7,115 bases of DNA from DAOSWM01 sp035380045 (GTDB lineage: Bacteria; Bacteroidota; Bacteroidia; Bacteroidales; Tenuifilaceae). Both the position numbers and the translations under genes were made by a program. This document shows, one piece after another, positions 6,102 through 7,115 of this stretch (positions are counted from its first letter, which is position 1; every line of letters starts with the position of its first letter). The notes under the pieces were generated by a model. It had not been told where the DNA came from, ran no database searches, and saw only the letters and a program-made list of their open reading frames with translations. The stretch is taken from contig DAOSWM010000109.1 in assembly GCA_035380045.1 (NCBI GenBank), forward strand, positions 1 through 7,115, read 5' to 3'.

Positions 6102-6166
6102 ATTTTTATCTTAAAGATTTATTTTTTCTCCTAAACAAAACGAAGTTGTTGCCTTTGAATCAACTA

Positions 6167-6174
6167 CAAACATA
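6167..6174 (-). promoter_or_regulatory. Possible -7 box for the 135-aa and 99-aa genes
   Basis: TATGTTTG on the minus strand fits TAnnTTTG. It lies 65 nt before the ATG at 6101. Unlike sites A-D there is no TTTG at 14 bp and no ACGTCA, so it does not belong to the shared-motif set. In such AT-rich DNA a single box is weak evidence. Confidence 0.35.
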
Positions 6175-6182
6175 ACAACCAA

Positions 6183-6198
6183 ACACGCCAGTACGTGT
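6183..6198 (-). terminator. Weak hairpin downstream of the 229-aa gene
   Basis: An inverted repeat ACACG / CGTGT with a 6-nt loop lies about 70 bp beyond the stop of the 229-aa gene. On the minus strand it is followed by TTGGTTGTT, a poor T-tract. It could end transcription of the upstream unit before the candidate promoter at 6167, but the stem is short. Confidence 0.2.
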
Positions 6199-6270
6199 CG
6201 TGGGTTCTAGTTTTTTTATAGTCCTAAATTATAACAATGGTTGTAAGGCGATTGAAATCGAGGTGGTATT

Positions 6271-6960
6271 TCAACTTCTCCATACACACTCACTGCTTAT
6301 CATCATAGGATTTTCGTTGATATTTTCCCACACTTGGTGATATATTGCTCCTGTTTTTGGAGCAATATGATATCCATAGGATACAAAGGCCATATCACAA
6401 TCGTCTGATAGGCTGTAAATAATAAAGTGCATTGGACATTTCATATACTTAGCCGTAAATCTTATAATTTTACCACCGTAAGCTATTCTTTGATTCTCGT
6501 CGATAATAACCTCACTACTCCGTGGGTTAATCTTGTAAAGTGTTTTTATTAAATAATTTTGAGGATAGCTTATGCTATTAATGGCATTCTCCATATCCTT
6601 TAGCACAGTTTTTAAACCATCAATCTGTTTTGTAATGTTAAAGCTATTATCGTAAAACTGATTTTTAAGGCTTTTAATGTAAAACGCTTTTGGTGCTTGC
6701 ACCTCCGATTTTTTTGCAAACTCAGAAATTGTAGAGAATGAATTAGCCGTTTGAAGGAGCTTTTCGGTAAGGTTTTGAAAATTCTCAATCTTTCGGGGAA
6801 TCCATGCTATCTGATCAATATTAGGTTCACCATCAGGAATTATTTCGACCATTCCTAGGTATAGGTTTGTATCAACATTATCGGTTTTGATAATAGTTTT
6901 CAGTAATTTATTAGCCGGTTCACCTAGTTTGAGCGAATATATCGTTTCCCATGGATTCAT
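6271..6960 (-). CDS. Protein of unknown function (229 aa)
   Basis: This soluble-looking 229-aa protein has no signal peptide and no membrane segment. The start (MNPWETIYSLKLG) is followed by a beta-rich stretch to about residue 53, then a long helical part (about 57-140, with Gln, Lys and Asn-rich helices). The C-terminal part (145-229) is beta-rich, with GGKIIRFTAKYMKCPMHFII and SYGYHIAPKTGAIYHQVWE. I recognise no family. The ATG lies 11 bp after the stop of the HAD-like gene, so the two are likely cotranscribed; no Shine-Dalgarno is visible. Like its left-hand neighbours it is AT-rich. Confidence 0.65.
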   Translation of the reverse strand: MNPWETIYSLKLGEPANKLLKTIIKTDNVDTNLYLGMVEIIPDGEPNIDQIAWIPRKIENFQNLTEKLLQTANSFSTISEFAKKSEVQAPKAFYIKSLKNQFYDNSFNITKQIDGLKTVLKDMENAINSISYPQNYLIKTLYKINPRSSEVIIDENQRIAYGGKIIRFTAKYMKCPMHFIIYSLSDDCDMAFVSYGYHIAPKTGAIYHQVWENINENPMMISSECVWRS

Positions 6961-6971
6961 AGTATCACAAG

Positions 6972-7115
6972 TTACTTTTGATTTATAAGATAGGTTTTTA
7001 CAACAGACCAGTTCTCAAAACCTTTAGAACCAAAAAGTATATGCTTACCCTCAAACTCGTTGGCACCATTCTTTTCTCTGTCGTCCACCAGAAAATGTCC
7101 TTTGTTTAGGTTTTT
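6972..7115 (-). CDS. C-terminal end of a HAD-like phosphatase (partial)
   Basis: The last 47 residues of a gene that enters from the right edge in open frame. The segment LVDDREKNGANEFEGKHILF followed by GS, a short F-x-x-W and V-x-x-YL matches the end of HAD-superfamily phosphatases of the 5'(3')-deoxyribonucleotidase-like kind. In these, DDR carries the motif-IV acidic residues that bind magnesium, and the N-G-A-x-x-F loop and the W-x-x-V helix close the fold. The N-terminal DxD nucleophile motif is outside the window. The family is recognised by pattern only. The 229-aa gene follows after 11 bp. Confidence 0.6.
   Translation of the reverse strand, partial: KNLNKGHFLVDDREKNGANEFEGKHILFGSKGFENWSVVKTYLINQK

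Noticed and set aside
6249..6260. Hairpin CGAT-TGAA-ATCG just after the stop of the 229-aa gene
   Set aside because: The stem has only four base pairs and no T-tract follows, so it is not credible as a terminator.
6102..6270. Integron attC-like site in the gap before the 135-aa gene
   Set aside because: GTTGTT and CAAC words are present, but I could not find properly placed core and inverse-core sites, and no integrase is in the window.
1..7115. CRISPR array, tRNA, rRNA or insertion sequence
   Set aside because: No regularly spaced repeats, no cloverleaf-like sequence, no transposase and no terminal inverted repeats were seen.

Overview
The window looks like Bacteroidota chromosome. The evidence is the promoter type (TAnnTTTG -7 boxes, described for Bacteroides and Flavobacterium), A-rich leaders mostly without Shine-Dalgarno sequences, moderately low GC, and the protein families present. 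Every supported gene is on the minus strand, so the region is transcribed from high to low coordinates. I cannot name the genus.

Right part (about 5358-7115): the 3' end of a HAD-like phosphatase gene (47 residues), then three genes I do not recognise: a 229-aa protein, an acidic 135-aa protein and a 99-aa three-helix membrane protein. By eye this part is more AT-rich than the rest. The last two probably form an operon, and a possible TAnnTTTG promoter lies before the 135-aa gene.

Left part (about 1-5230): five genes in series. They are a 553-aa AAA+ ATPase with a divergent N-terminus; a small protein with a UVR motif (the UvrB/UvrC/ClpC/McsA type); a protein with a helical N-terminal region and a uracil-DNA-glycosylase-like domain that seems to lack the usual HPS motif; a protein of tandem tryptophan-rich repeats; and a PcfJ-like protein. 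The most striking result is in the control regions. Three unrelated intergenic regions (before the AAA+ gene, before the UVR gene, and before a gene that starts at the left edge) carry the same 35-bp arrangement with exact spacing: ACGTCA, 3 bp, (A/T)TTG, 14 bp, TAnnTTTG. A fourth region, before the W-repeat gene, has the same TTTG-14 bp-TAnnTTTG pair and the same ACGTCA hexamer, but with the hexamer moved. The 14-bp spacer is shorter than the usual spacing for this phylum, and the bases around it are also partly conserved. This suggests one regulator, or an alternative sigma factor, controlling the whole series as a regulon in four transcription units: AAA+; UVR + UDG-like; W-repeat + PcfJ; and the gene beyond the left edge.

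The family assignments (AAA+ remodeller, UVR motif, UDG-like fold) fit nucleic-acid handling or a protein-remodelling stress response. The actual function is inference. It could be an undescribed multi-gene system defined by its shared promoter rather than by one operon.
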